Shown here: positions 30,703-40,374 of the stretch, piece by piece
Layout of the letters: the number at the start of each line of letters is the position of its first letter
Numbering within the stretch: the stretch's first letter is position 1
Source of the DNA: Actinomyces trachealis
GTDB lineage: Bacteria > Actinomycetota > Actinomycetes > Actinomycetales > Actinomycetaceae
Direction: 5' to 3'
Assembly: GCF_015711475.1 (NCBI RefSeq)
Contig: NZ_CP065027.1
Coordinates: 868,001-932,000, forward strand
DNA length: 64,000 nt
Made by a program: the position numbers and the translations under genes
Notes under the pieces: model-generated
Told to the model about the DNA's origin: nothing
Seen by the model: only the letters and a program-made list of their open reading frames with translations
The model's database searches: none

Positions 30703-31980
30703 GTGCCCAGTAACCACGACGCCCCCAGGCAGGCGGGCCAAGCACGCCGCTCGCGGCTGCTGAGCGCTGCGCTGCTTGGCATCGCTGGCTTCACTGCCCT
30801 GGAGGCGCTGGCGCTGCTCGTGCCGATCCCGGCGCTGGACTACTCCCTCATGCTGGGCACCTGGGGACTGGCAAGCTGCATGCTCATCGCCCTGCTGCTA
30901 CTAGTGGCCATCTGGGCCATGTACAAGTGTCCCAGTCGCGCTCGGCGTCTGGCAGCTGTGCTTGCCGCGGCCTCACTGGTGGCCACCGGCGTCGTGGCCA
31001 CCGCCCAAGTCCGCCAGGCAGGGCAGCTCGGGGCCAGCATTGACTGGTGGCAGGCCACCGGCGTCGGACAGTGGGGCTCCATGCCCGATGCGGAGCCAAC
31101 CTTCATGAATGACGCCCCTTCCGGGCAGAAGCTCCAGGTCGGCATCTGGCTACCCCGCGACCCGGCAACCGGAAAGGCACTCAGTGCTGAGCAGACGCGG
31201 GCCACTCATCCCGACGGCGTGCCCGTCGTCGTACTGTTACACGGTGGCGGCTGGCGCACCGGCGACCGACGCAACCCCATGACCAAGGGACAGGCCACCT
31301 GGCTCGCCCGGCAGGGCTACCTGGCCATCGCCCTGGACTACCCCCTGTCCCTACCCAACCTACCCACCTGGTGGCTGGCGGAGTCTCGCGCGGCCCTGGG
31401 CCTGGCCTGGGTAGGGCGGCACGCCGAAGCCTGGGGCGGGGACGCGCAGCGCCTAGCCCTAATGGGAGACTCTTCGGGCGGGCACCTAGCCTTAGAAATC
31501 GCCCTGCGCCAGGTGCTGGGAACCATGGAACAAATCTGTACGGAGCCGGTACCCCCGGTGCGGGCCGTGTCCCTGACCTACCCGGTGGCCGACCCCACCG
31601 GGTTCCACGACAACCCTGACCCGGTCATGGCGCCATACGTCTCCCAGCGGGCCGCCATGTACGTGGGTGGCAGCCCCCGCCAGAAGCCGCAGCGCTACCT
31701 CGAAATCAGCCCCCTCGCCAAGGCTCAGGCACTGCGAGAGCAAGGACTGGGGGCGCAGATGCCGCCAGTGCTCATGGTCCACGGCGCACGTGACCATGTG
31801 GTGCCGGTGGTCGGCAGCGAGCAGCTGCACCAGGAGCTGGTGCAGGCCGGGGCGCGCAGCCAGCTGGTGGTGGTGCCCTACGCCGACCACATCTTTGACC
31901 TCAACCCCGGCTCCCTGCCCTCCCAGCTGTGGCGCCACCTCACCCTGGAGCTGCTGGACAGCGCCGGGATGGGGCGGTGA
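30703..31980 (+). CDS. Alpha/beta hydrolase with N-terminal membrane helices
   Basis: A 425-residue protein. Residues 1-125 carry three probable membrane helices (around 20-40, 48-70, 80-100); the hydrolase domain follows. The oxyanion motif is VLLHGGGWRTGDRR, the nucleophile Ser257 is in GDSSGGH, and MVHGARDHVVP plus PYADHIFDL supply the acid and His. This is the BD-FAE/hormone-sensitive-lipase-like esterase type. The catalytic part likely faces outside. The GTG start at 30703 lacks a strong ribosome site. The substrate is unknown. Confidence 0.82.
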   Translation: MPSNHDAPRQAGQARRSRLLSAALLGIAGFTALEALALLVPIPALDYSLMLGTWGLASCMLIALLLLVAIWAMYKCPSRARRLAAVLAAASLVATGVVATAQVRQAGQLGASIDWWQATGVGQWGSMPDAEPTFMNDAPSGQKLQVGIWLPRDPATGKALSAEQTRATHPDGVPVVVLLHGGGWRTGDRRNPMTKGQATWLARQGYLAIALDYPLSLPNLPTWWLAESRAALGLAWVGRHAEAWGGDAQRLALMGDSSGGHLALEIALRQVLGTMEQICTEPVPPVRAVSLTYPVADPTGFHDNPDPVMAPYVSQRAAMYVGGSPRQKPQRYLEISPLAKAQALREQGLGAQMPPVLMVHGARDHVVPVVGSEQLHQELVQAGARSQLVVVPYADHIFDLNPGSLPSQLWRHLTLELLDSAGMGR

Positions 31981-32200
31981 GGTGCCCGCCCCGCAGCGCC
32001 ACCTCGTAAGCCCTTCGACGACTGGTGCCTCAGACCGCGGGGCGGGCGGAATCCATAAGTGCCGCATTACTCCGTAGCAAGTGCCTCTGTGGAGTCGAGT
32101 TCAGTCGGCCGCTCAAGTATGGTGGAGGTTGTCAGACCTCCTTGCTCTAGCAAGCAATTGGCAAAGATGCCCATTGCCGTCTCACCTATGGAAGTCACAT

Positions 32201-34867
32201 ATGAGATCCCCACAGTATCCCCGCAGAGCCTCCCGGCCTGTCCACCACCCCCTGCACGTCCTGAGCGCGCTGGCACTAGCCGGAGTCGTGGTGGTGACGC
32301 CGCTGCCCGCCTTGGCCCAGCCCGCAGCCGATTACCCTGATGCCACCGACGCCGCCGTGAGCCCCCAGCACGCGGCCCCCCAGACCCTGGAGCAGTGGGA
32401 CGCGCGCAACCGCGCACTGCCCGACCACGCCCACATCTCCCGTCTCCTGGGGCAGCCCGCGCCAGTGAGCTGGGTGCTTGCCGGTGACTCCATCACGCAG
32501 GGCGTTTGGCACAGCCACGGCATGGCACGCTTCGCCGACTACTTCGGGTCCTACCTGCGCACTGATGGGGCCCAAGGGCAGGCCCGTTCCCAGGACACGG
32601 TGACCAACACGGGTGTCTCCTCCGCCAAGAGCTCCGACCTGGTGGGCAACCTGGACACCTGGGTCACCGGCTACCGCCCGCAGGTCGTGGTCATGTCAGT
32701 AGGCATGAACGACGCCCTGCAGAAAGTGCCGTTGGAGACCTACCGGGGGAACCTGCGGCAGGCCCTCAAGGCGGTGCGTGACCAAGGCGGCGTGCCAGTG
32801 CTCCAGACCCAGAACTACACGAAGAAGACAAATGGCTTCAACGACACCCTAGACCGGTACTTCACCGTCATGCGTGAGGTGGCCCTGGAGACCGACACCG
32901 TGCTGGTAGACGTGGCTCGGTTCTGGCGCGACACCAACAACGGCCAGGCCGTCAACCCCTATCTGATGGGGGACGACATCCACCCCAACGAGCGCGGGCA
33001 CCTGCTGTGGGCCCAGCTGCTGCTGCGAACCCTGGGAGCGCTGGAACCCACCAGCCCCCTGGGACAGCTGCGCCCCGAGGACGTCACGGTGTCCCACAAG
33101 CTGGCCTGGGCGGACCCCCAGGTGGCCGCCGCCGGAGCCAGCGCCACACCTCCGGTGGACGCCAAGCTGGGCCTGGACCTGGACCGGGCCTTCACCGGTG
33201 ACCCCAAGGAGACCATCACCAAGCCCGCCCCATGGCTGGCCCAGGCCAAGGAGGCCACCTTCGTTGTCCGCACCCGCCTAGGGGCCTCAGCCACTGACAC
33301 GGTCCTCCTCAATGCGGGAGACCCGGCCTCAACCAAGAAGGTGAGCCTCAAGGTCCGTCCCGACGGCCAGCTGCGCGTGCACGGCAACCTGGGCCAGGCC
33401 GACGGCTGGTACACGCTCCAGTCCTCCCTGCGCGACGGGCGCTGGCACACGATCAGTGTGACCATCACCGGCTCCTCCATCCACTCCTACGTGGACGGGC
33501 AGCCACTGCGCCAAGTGTCCTTCAAGCCCGGGGAGGCCCTGACCCCGGACGTGCTGGGCGCCGAGGAGATCACGGTCGGCGCGCAGAAGGACGTGAATAC
33601 CGCCGGAGAGCTCTTCCTCGTCGGCGACATCGACTACGTGGCCGTCTACGACCGTGCGCTGGGTGCCCAGGAGCACACCGCCCTGCCCGGGGCCACCCGC
33701 TCGGACCTGGCAGCCGCCCTGGCCCCACTGGTGGCCAACAAGAAGCCCAGCACCTGGCTGTACCTGGGCGGGCGCACCACTGAGGGCGCCACCCGCGGCG
33801 CCACCCCGGCGTTCACCCGCGGCTACGTCGGCCTGGTGGACGAGGTCCTGCGCTGGGAGCACGGGGACGCCAAGAAGTCCATGGAGCAGCGCGCGAAGTT
33901 CGCGCTGAACCTGGGGCGTGTGGGCGCCACCAGCACCGACCTCCTGGCCTCCTACCAGGCCCTGGCGGCGCCGCAGCGTCCCGCTGTGCTGGTGGTGGTG
34001 CCGGACGTGCTGGAGGCGGGACGGGTCGTGGAGGACTCCCCACAGGCCTTCAAGGACAACCTGCGTGCGCTGGCGGCCAAGGCCAAGGGTGACGGCGCCG
34101 TCGTCGTCCTGGCCACGCCGCCCCAGCTGGGCGAGGCGGTCGACCAGTACGCCCAGGCGGTCCGTGAGGTGGCGGACACGGACGGGGTGCACCTCATCGA
34201 CACCGCCGCCTGGCTCAAGGGCCTCAACAGCGTCTACCCGGACCTGCCGTCCCTATGGTTCACCGACGGCGTGCTCAACCACGCTGGGCACCTCATGCTC
34301 ACCGAGCACCTCATGGAGCAGATGGGCACCATACCGGGAGGCCAGTCAGAAGTACGTGGCCTGGAGGACAAGTACTTCGACAAGACCAACCCCGCCCGCA
34401 GGGCCGAGCCCAAGGACCCCGAGCCGCAGGCTCCCGACCCTGCGCCGGACCCGCAGGCTCCCGACCCGCAGAACCCTGAGCCGCAGGCCCCCTCCAAGCC
34501 CGCCTACGTGGCGGCTGCCGAGGCCCGGGGCGCCAAGGTGCTCCTGGGCGACTGGGACGGCGACGGCGTGAGGACCTACGCGGTGCGCGTGGGCTCCCGG
34601 GTGGTCTTCTACAACCGCAACGAGACAGCGGCACCCGTCTACGCCACGGTCTCCCTGGGCCGGGCCACGGACGAGGTGCTGGTCGGTGACTGGGACGGCC
34701 AGGGCAGGGAGACCCTGGCGCTGCGCCGCGGCACCACGGTGGTCACGCAGCAGCGCCTGACCGCGACTGCCACCAGCAAGGTGACGGTCCCGGGCATCAC
34801 CAGGACCTCGCCGCTGCAGGTCAAGCACGAGCCCGGCAAGCCCGACACGATCGTGGTGGCTCCCTGA
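32201..34867 (+). CDS. Secreted SGNH/GDSL hydrolase with LamG domain and C-terminal repeats
   Basis: An 888-residue exported protein. ATG 32201 gives a signal peptide with hydrophobic ALALAGVVVV and cleavage near PALAQPA. Order: SGNH hydrolase at about 95-310 (WVLAGDSITQG, MSVGMND, DDIHPNERGH), LamG/concanavalin-like at about 340-500, a second SGNH-like region at about 510-735 ending DGVLNHAGH, a Pro/Asp/Glu/Gln linker, then two FG-GAP-like units (LLGDWDGDGVRTYAVRVG and LVGDWDGQGRETLALRRG). It likely deacylates a surface or host glycan. No sortase motif is seen. Confidence 0.82.
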   Translation: MRSPQYPRRASRPVHHPLHVLSALALAGVVVVTPLPALAQPAADYPDATDAAVSPQHAAPQTLEQWDARNRALPDHAHISRLLGQPAPVSWVLAGDSITQGVWHSHGMARFADYFGSYLRTDGAQGQARSQDTVTNTGVSSAKSSDLVGNLDTWVTGYRPQVVVMSVGMNDALQKVPLETYRGNLRQALKAVRDQGGVPVLQTQNYTKKTNGFNDTLDRYFTVMREVALETDTVLVDVARFWRDTNNGQAVNPYLMGDDIHPNERGHLLWAQLLLRTLGALEPTSPLGQLRPEDVTVSHKLAWADPQVAAAGASATPPVDAKLGLDLDRAFTGDPKETITKPAPWLAQAKEATFVVRTRLGASATDTVLLNAGDPASTKKVSLKVRPDGQLRVHGNLGQADGWYTLQSSLRDGRWHTISVTITGSSIHSYVDGQPLRQVSFKPGEALTPDVLGAEEITVGAQKDVNTAGELFLVGDIDYVAVYDRALGAQEHTALPGATRSDLAAALAPLVANKKPSTWLYLGGRTTEGATRGATPAFTRGYVGLVDEVLRWEHGDAKKSMEQRAKFALNLGRVGATSTDLLASYQALAAPQRPAVLVVVPDVLEAGRVVEDSPQAFKDNLRALAAKAKGDGAVVVLATPPQLGEAVDQYAQAVREVADTDGVHLIDTAAWLKGLNSVYPDLPSLWFTDGVLNHAGHLMLTEHLMEQMGTIPGGQSEVRGLEDKYFDKTNPARRAEPKDPEPQAPDPAPDPQAPDPQNPEPQAPSKPAYVAAAEARGAKVLLGDWDGDGVRTYAVRVGSRVVFYNRNETAAPVYATVSLGRATDEVLVGDWDGQGRETLALRRGTTVVTQQRLTATATSKVTVPGITRTSPLQVKHEPGKPDTIVVAP

Positions 34868-34991
34868 GCCCGAACCAGGCGCAGCCCTAGCGCCCTGAGC
34901 CGGTCCGGTGGGGACGGTGGAAACACCGCCCCCACCACCGGCCGGGCGGGAACCGGCAGGAGCCGGGCCCCAATCCCGGTATCGTGGGCGC

Positions 34992-37900
34992 GTGCACCTC
35001 AAGACGTTGACGATCAAGGGCTTCAAGTCCTTCGCCTCGTCAACCACCCTCCGCCTGGAGCCCGGCATCACCGCTGTCGTAGGCCCCAACGGCAGCGGCA
35101 AATCCAACGTGGTGGACGCCCTGACCTGGGTCATGGGGGAGCAGGGCGCCAAGAACCTGCGCGGCGGCTCCATGGCGGACGTGATCTTCGCAGGGGCGGG
35201 CTCCCGGCCCGCGCTGGGACGCGCAGAGGTCTCCCTCACCATCGACAACACCGACGGCGCCTTGCCGATCGACTACTCCGAGGTCACCATCACCCGCACC
35301 CTGTTCCGGGGCGGAGGCAGCGAGTACCAGATCAACGGCATCACCTGCCGCCTCCTGGATGTTCAGGAGCTCCTGTCAGACACCGGCCTTGGCCGCCAGA
35401 TGCACGTGATCGTGGGGCAGGGGCAGCTCGACGCCGTCCTGTCCGCCACCCCCGAGGACCGCCGTGGCTTCATCGAGGAGGCCGCCGGGGTCCTCAAACA
35501 CCGCCGCCGCAAGGAACGGGCCCTACGCAAACTCGACTCCATGGCCGCCGACCTCACCCGCCTGACCGACCTGGCCACCGAGCTGCGCCGTCAACTGGGC
35601 CCCCTGGCCCGGCAGGCGGCCGTGGCCCGCCGCGCCCGCACCATCCAGGTGGAGGTACGGGACGCGACCGCCCGCCTGCTGGCCGACGACGTCGCCCAGG
35701 CCCAGTCCCTCCTGGAAGCCGGTCAGGCCGACGCCGGAAAGCTGGCACGCCGTCGTGCCGCCGCCGCTGAAGCAGAACGGCTGGCTCGTGCACAGTTGGC
35801 CGAACTGGCCGCCATCGAGACCACCAGTGGCCGCCGCCTGGCCCGCGCCACCACCATCTGGGAGGAACTCTCCGGCGAGGCCCGTGCCCTGACCTCCTTG
35901 TCTGAGGTGGCGGGGGAGCGTGTACGCCTACTCACCCAGACCCGCCACGCCGTCCACGGCACCGACCCTGAGGAGTTGGACCGGCGGGCAGAAGCCGCAG
36001 CCACCGAAGAGGCCGAACTGGTTGACGCCGTTGAGGCCGCCCGCTCCGCTCTCATGGATACCAACCGGGAACGGGTGGACGCGGAGGCTGCCGACTCCGC
36101 AGCCGAGGCCGCTTTGGCCTCTGTGCAACGTCGCCAGGCCGAGCACCGTGAGCGCGTGGCCCGGGCTGGTGGGCGTGTGGCTTCCGCCCGCTCTCGCCAT
36201 GAGGCCGCCCAAGCGTCCCTGGAACAGGCCCGCAAGTCGCTAGAGGCAGCCAGTGAGCGGGTCCAGGCGGCGGCACAGGCCTTGGCTGCGGTCGGGGGAG
36301 AGCGCGAGGTAGAGGCCGACGCCGACCATGCGGCTGGCGCCGCCACGCCCACCCCCGAACAAGCCCAGGCCGCCCAGGCCCAAGCCGCCCACGATGAAGC
36401 CACCGCCACCCTGACTGCCGCCCGCGATGCCGTCGCCGCCGCCAACGAGGCTCGCCGGGAAGCCGCCGCCGACGTGGCCACCTGGACGGCGCGCCGCGAC
36501 ACCCTGGCCCTGTCCCTACGTGCCAAGGACGGCACCGGCGCCCTGATCGAAGCTGCCCCCACCGGCCTGTTCGGCCCCCTGGCGGAACGGCTGCACATCA
36601 AACGGGGCTGGGAGAACGCTTTAGCCGCCCTGCTTGGCGAGCTAGCTGGGGCCGTCCTGGTAGCTGACGCTGACGCCGCCCGCAGCGCCCTGGACCTCGC
36701 CCGCGAGCAGGACGCCGGGCAAGTCCGCCTAGTCCTGGCTGCCGATCAGGCACCTGGGCCGGATAGGGAAGCTGCTGAGGCACTGCTGCAGGCCGTCGCC
36801 GCGGCCAGCCCCGAGGCCCTGCCTGCGCGCGAACTGGTTACCGTCACCAAGACCACGGCGGCCACCGCTCCCGCCCTGGAGACGCTGTTGGACCGGCTGC
36901 TGGGCGGGACCGTGGTTGTCACCGACCTGGACACCGCCGCCGCACTGCGCCAGGCAGTGCCTGGGGCCGTCGTGGCCACGCGGGCCGGTGACGTGCTGGC
37001 CCCCGGTTGGGTGGCCGGGGCCGGGCACGGGGACTCCTCTGTGCTTGAGCTGACTGCGGCTCACGAGGAGGCTGCCACAAAGGCCGAGGCCGCAGCCGAG
37101 GCCGAGACTGAGTCCACAGCTGCGGTCGAAGCTGCCCGCGCGGCGGAGGACACCGCCCGTCAGCGCGTCTCCGAGGCCCTGGCCGAGCTGCGCCGTGCCG
37201 ACGCGCAGGCCGCCCGCGCCGCAGAAGAGGTGGCCCGCCTGGCTTCCGCCGCCCGCGCTGCTACCGAGGAGGAGGGACGCGCCAAGCGGGTCCTGGAGCG
37301 GGCTGAGGGCGAGCTGGCCACGCGCACCGCCGAGCTGGCGGCAGCCTCCGCCGCCCTGAGCGAACTGGAGGAGTCCAGTAAGGACTCATCGGACCAGGAG
37401 ACCGTTCTAGAGAGAGCCCGACAGGAGCGGGAGAGTGCCGCGGCCGCCGCCAGCCAAGCCCGGGCCGCCGAGACTGAAGCCCGCCTGGCCCTGCGCACAG
37501 CGGAAGAGCGGGAGCGCGCCAGTCGGGGCCGTTCACAATCCCTGCGGGCCGCCGCCCGCCGCGAGCGGGAGACACGCGCCCAGGTGGAGCGGGCCGAGTC
37601 CCGGCGTCTGGCCAGCCTGCGGGTGGCCACCCACGTGCGTGACCAGGCAACCCTTGCTGCCCAGGTTGCTGCCGAGTCGGTGACTGCCGCCCTAACCGAG
37701 CGGCGGCGTTTGGATGAGGAGCGCAGTGAAACCGCTGGGGCGATCAACGCGGTCCGCGAGCAGATCGACCAGCACGCGCGCGAGTTGGCTGCCCTGACAG
37801 ACGCTGCGCACCGCCAGGAGGTGGCGCGCGCCGAACAGCGCATGCGCCTGGAAGCCCTGGGGGAGCGGTCCCTGACGGAGCTAGGCATGAACCTGGAGGA

Positions 37901-38666
37901 CCTTGTGGAGGAGTACGGGCCGCATATGCCCGTGCCCGAGGTACTCACAGATGAGGAGGAGACGGCTGCTGGCGACGGCAGCACGGCCCCCGCGTCGTCA
38001 AGCAGCGGACGGCCCTTTGTGCGCGCCGAACAGGAGAAACGGCTAGCCCGCGCCCAACGCGACCTGGCAAAACTCGGCAAGGTCAACCCCCTGGCGCTGG
38101 AGGAGCACGCCGCCCTGGAGCAACGCCACCAGTTCCTCGCTACGCAGCTAGACGATCTGAAGCGTTCACGGGCAGATCTGCTGCGCATCGTGGAGGAAAT
38201 TGACGCTCGCGTGCTGGAAGTGTTCAGCGCAGCCTTCGCGGACACTGCCACTCAGTTCGCAGAGGTTTTTGACCGGCTCTTTCCGGGTGGTGAGGGGCGC
38301 CTAGTGCTCACTGACCCCAGCGACATGCTCACCACGGGCATTGAGATTGAGGCGCGCCCGGCGGGCAAGAAGGTCAAACGGTTGTCCCTGCTCAGTGGTG
38401 GTGAGCGGTCGCTGGCGGCGGTGGCGCTACTGGTGGCGATCTTTAAGGCCCGCCCCTCGCCCTTCTACGTGATGGACGAGGTGGAGGCCGCCCTGGATGA
38501 CACGAACCTGGGGCGCCTGCTGGAGATCTTTACGGAACTGCGTGAATCTAGCCAACTCATCATTATCACGCACCAGAAGCGCACCATGGAGGTGGCCGAC
38601 GCCCTCTACGGCATCACCATGCGTGAGGGTGTGACCAAGGCCGTCAGTCAGCGGATTGCGGAGTGA
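34992..38666 (+). CDS. smc: Chromosome segregation protein SMC
   Basis: A 1224-residue condensin ATPase. GTG 34992 starts VHLKTLTIKGFKSFASS, the universal SMC N-terminus. Walker A is GPNGSGKSNVVDAL, followed by LRGGSMADVIFAG. Two Ala/Arg/Glu-rich coiled-coil arms (about 170-500 and 680-1020) flank the hinge. The C-terminal head has LSLLSGGERSLAAVALL near residue 1135 and Walker B FYVMDEVEAALDD. It works with ScpA/ScpB, which are not here. Next are a small protein and ftsY, the usual actinobacterial order. Confidence 0.96.
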   Translation: MHLKTLTIKGFKSFASSTTLRLEPGITAVVGPNGSGKSNVVDALTWVMGEQGAKNLRGGSMADVIFAGAGSRPALGRAEVSLTIDNTDGALPIDYSEVTITRTLFRGGGSEYQINGITCRLLDVQELLSDTGLGRQMHVIVGQGQLDAVLSATPEDRRGFIEEAAGVLKHRRRKERALRKLDSMAADLTRLTDLATELRRQLGPLARQAAVARRARTIQVEVRDATARLLADDVAQAQSLLEAGQADAGKLARRRAAAAEAERLARAQLAELAAIETTSGRRLARATTIWEELSGEARALTSLSEVAGERVRLLTQTRHAVHGTDPEELDRRAEAAATEEAELVDAVEAARSALMDTNRERVDAEAADSAAEAALASVQRRQAEHRERVARAGGRVASARSRHEAAQASLEQARKSLEAASERVQAAAQALAAVGGEREVEADADHAAGAATPTPEQAQAAQAQAAHDEATATLTAARDAVAAANEARREAAADVATWTARRDTLALSLRAKDGTGALIEAAPTGLFGPLAERLHIKRGWENALAALLGELAGAVLVADADAARSALDLAREQDAGQVRLVLAADQAPGPDREAAEALLQAVAAASPEALPARELVTVTKTTAATAPALETLLDRLLGGTVVVTDLDTAAALRQAVPGAVVATRAGDVLAPGWVAGAGHGDSSVLELTAAHEEAATKAEAAAEAETESTAAVEAARAAEDTARQRVSEALAELRRADAQAARAAEEVARLASAARAATEEEGRAKRVLERAEGELATRTAELAAASAALSELEESSKDSSDQETVLERARQERESAAAAASQARAAETEARLALRTAEERERASRGRSQSLRAAARRERETRAQVERAESRRLASLRVATHVRDQATLAAQVAAESVTAALTERRRLDEERSETAGAINAVREQIDQHARELAALTDAAHRQEVARAEQRMRLEALGERSLTELGMNLEDLVEEYGPHMPVPEVLTDEEETAAGDGSTAPASSSSGRPFVRAEQEKRLARAQRDLAKLGKVNPLALEEHAALEQRHQFLATQLDDLKRSRADLLRIVEEIDARVLEVFSAAFADTATQFAEVFDRLFPGGEGRLVLTDPSDMLTTGIEIEARPAGKKVKRLSLLSGGERSLAAVALLVAIFKARPSPFYVMDEVEAALDDTNLGRLLEIFTELRESSQLIIITHQKRTMEVADALYGITMREGVTKAVSQRIAE

Positions 38667-38791
38667 GCCTGAGGTTCGCGGCCTGGCGGCAGCCAGGACG
38701 GGGCGCGCTACCCGCCAGTGCCGGGAGGTACGCAAGGCGCATCACAGTGCTACAGCTAGCGTGTTGGTTCTAAGGAGGTCATGATTAAAGC

Positions 38792-39139
38792 ATGGCTTCG
38801 GTCTTGATCCCTGTGTTTCTGCTGCTCGGCCTCTCCTTCCTGGTGGTCCTGTTGGCTGAGTATCGTTCACCGCGTACCTGGGGCCAATGGGCTAAGGAGA
38901 TCGCTGACATCATTCGCAAGCACGACGAGGAAGAGGAACCCGTCCACGTCGTCTTCAGCGAGGCCAGACTCTCCGACCTGATGGTCCGCGACTCCACCCC
39001 CGCCTACATGGGCACCGACTCCTTCAAAGCCCTGGTGGACGTCATTGACTGCGTGATCGACAACGCTGAGACCGCCAAATCCTACCGCTGGAGTCCGGTG
39101 CTTTCCCGCAGCCAGACCAAGACCGCAGACGCCCGCTAA
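38792..39139 (+). CDS. Hypothetical membrane-anchored protein between smc and ftsY
   Basis: A 115-residue protein with one N-terminal hydrophobic segment (VLIPVFLLLGLSFLVVLLAE) and a charged cytoplasmic tail with IADIIRKHDEEEEPVHVVF. No domain is recognised. AAGGAGG ends 13 bases before ATG 38792, rather far; the nearer ATG 38781 opens an 8-codon frame only. It lies between smc and ftsY on the same strand and may be co-transcribed with them. Confidence 0.65.
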   Translation: MASVLIPVFLLLGLSFLVVLLAEYRSPRTWGQWAKEIADIIRKHDEEEEPVHVVFSEARLSDLMVRDSTPAYMGTDSFKALVDVIDCVIDNAETAKSYRWSPVLSRSQTKTADAR

Positions 39140-39228
39140 GCCCTAAACACCGCCACAACCACCGTTCCGAAGCTGCCGCCGCGCCGAATTCTTCCGGCAT
39201 GCGCCAGCTCTTCAGGCATGATTGGCGC

Positions 39229-40359
39229 ATGTCTATGGACCCGATCTACGTCGTTCTAGCCGTCCTGGCCGTCCTCATCCTGGCCGGAGGTCTGTGGTAT
39301 CTGACCTCCCGCCGTTCCGGCTCCGAGCTGCCCCCAGAGGTCACTGCCCACAAGCCCACCACAGCAGAGGAAGTCACCAGCGCAACTGAGGCGCCGTCAG
39401 CTACCTTAGACCTGCCCGAATCCGTCCCTGGCCGCATGCAGCGTCTGCGCGCCCGCCTAGCAGGCTCCGGCGGTTTCGGACGGGCAGTTCTCTCCGTGCT
39501 CTCGCGTGGAGACCTGGCCGAATCCGACTGGGAGGAGATCGAGGACACCCTCCTCACCTCCGACCTGGGCCTAGAGGTCACCACCACCCTCATGGGTAAG
39601 CTCCGCACCCAGGCCAAGGTGCTGGACACCAAAGATCAGGGCGCCGTCCGCAACGTCCTGCGTTCAGAACTGCTCACCCTGGTGGACCCCACCATGGACC
39701 GCTCCCTGAACTTGGCTAAGCCCGCCCCCGCAGAGGGCTTCACTGGCGGCGATCCGGCCGCCGCTGTGCTCATGGTGGGCGTCAACGGCACCGGCAAAAC
39801 CACCACCTGCGGCAAGCTTGCTCGCCTGCTCGTGGCCCAGGACAAGCGCGTCGTCATGGGTGCCGCTGATACTTTCCGTGCTGCCGCCGCTGAGCAGCTC
39901 ACTACCTGGGGTGACCGAGTGGGCGTGCCCGTCATCCGCTCCGACAAAGAGGGTGCGGACCCCGCCTCCGTGGCCTTCGACGCCGCCCATGCCGCCGCCC
40001 AGGGCGCCGACGTCGTGCTGGTGGACACGGCAGGGCGACTGCAGAACAAGGCGGGCCTCATGGACGAGCTGGGCAAAATCAAACGCGTCATGGAGAAGAT
40101 CGCCCCCGTCGGCGAGATTCTCCTAGTCCTGGACGCCACCACCGGCCAGAACGGTATGCGCCAAGCCCAGGTCTTCTCCGAGGCCGTGGGTGTCACCGGC
40201 ATCGTGCTCACCAAGCTTGACGGCACCGCTAAGGGCGGCATCGTCGTCACCGTGCAAAAAGAGCTGGGCGTTCCTGTGAAGTTCGTGGGCCTGGGGGAGG
40301 GGGCTGACGACCTCGCCCCCTTTGACCCTGAAGGCTTCGTAGACGCCCTGCTGGGCTGA
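39229..40359 (+). CDS. ftsY: Signal recognition particle receptor FtsY
   Basis: A 376-residue SRP GTPase. An N-terminal helix (about residues 5-25, VVLAVLAVLILAGGLWYL) anchors it, then a short acidic-Thr stretch and the NG domain. G1 is GVNGTGKTTTCGKLA, the insertion box ADTFRAAAAEQL is diagnostic, G3 is DTAGR and G4 is TKLDG. It receives ribosomes brought by Ffh, also encoded in this window. Several in-frame starts exist (39199, 39229, 39235); 39229 keeps the helix at the N-terminus. No strong ribosome site is visible. Confidence 0.94.
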   Translation: MSMDPIYVVLAVLAVLILAGGLWYLTSRRSGSELPPEVTAHKPTTAEEVTSATEAPSATLDLPESVPGRMQRLRARLAGSGGFGRAVLSVLSRGDLAESDWEEIEDTLLTSDLGLEVTTTLMGKLRTQAKVLDTKDQGAVRNVLRSELLTLVDPTMDRSLNLAKPAPAEGFTGGDPAAAVLMVGVNGTGKTTTCGKLARLLVAQDKRVVMGAADTFRAAAAEQLTTWGDRVGVPVIRSDKEGADPASVAFDAAHAAAQGADVVLVDTAGRLQNKAGLMDELGKIKRVMEKIAPVGEILLVLDATTGQNGMRQAQVFSEAVGVTGIVLTKLDGTAKGGIVVTVQKELGVPVKFVGLGEGADDLAPFDPEGFVDALLG

Positions 40360-40374
40360 GAGCGGGCGATCGCC

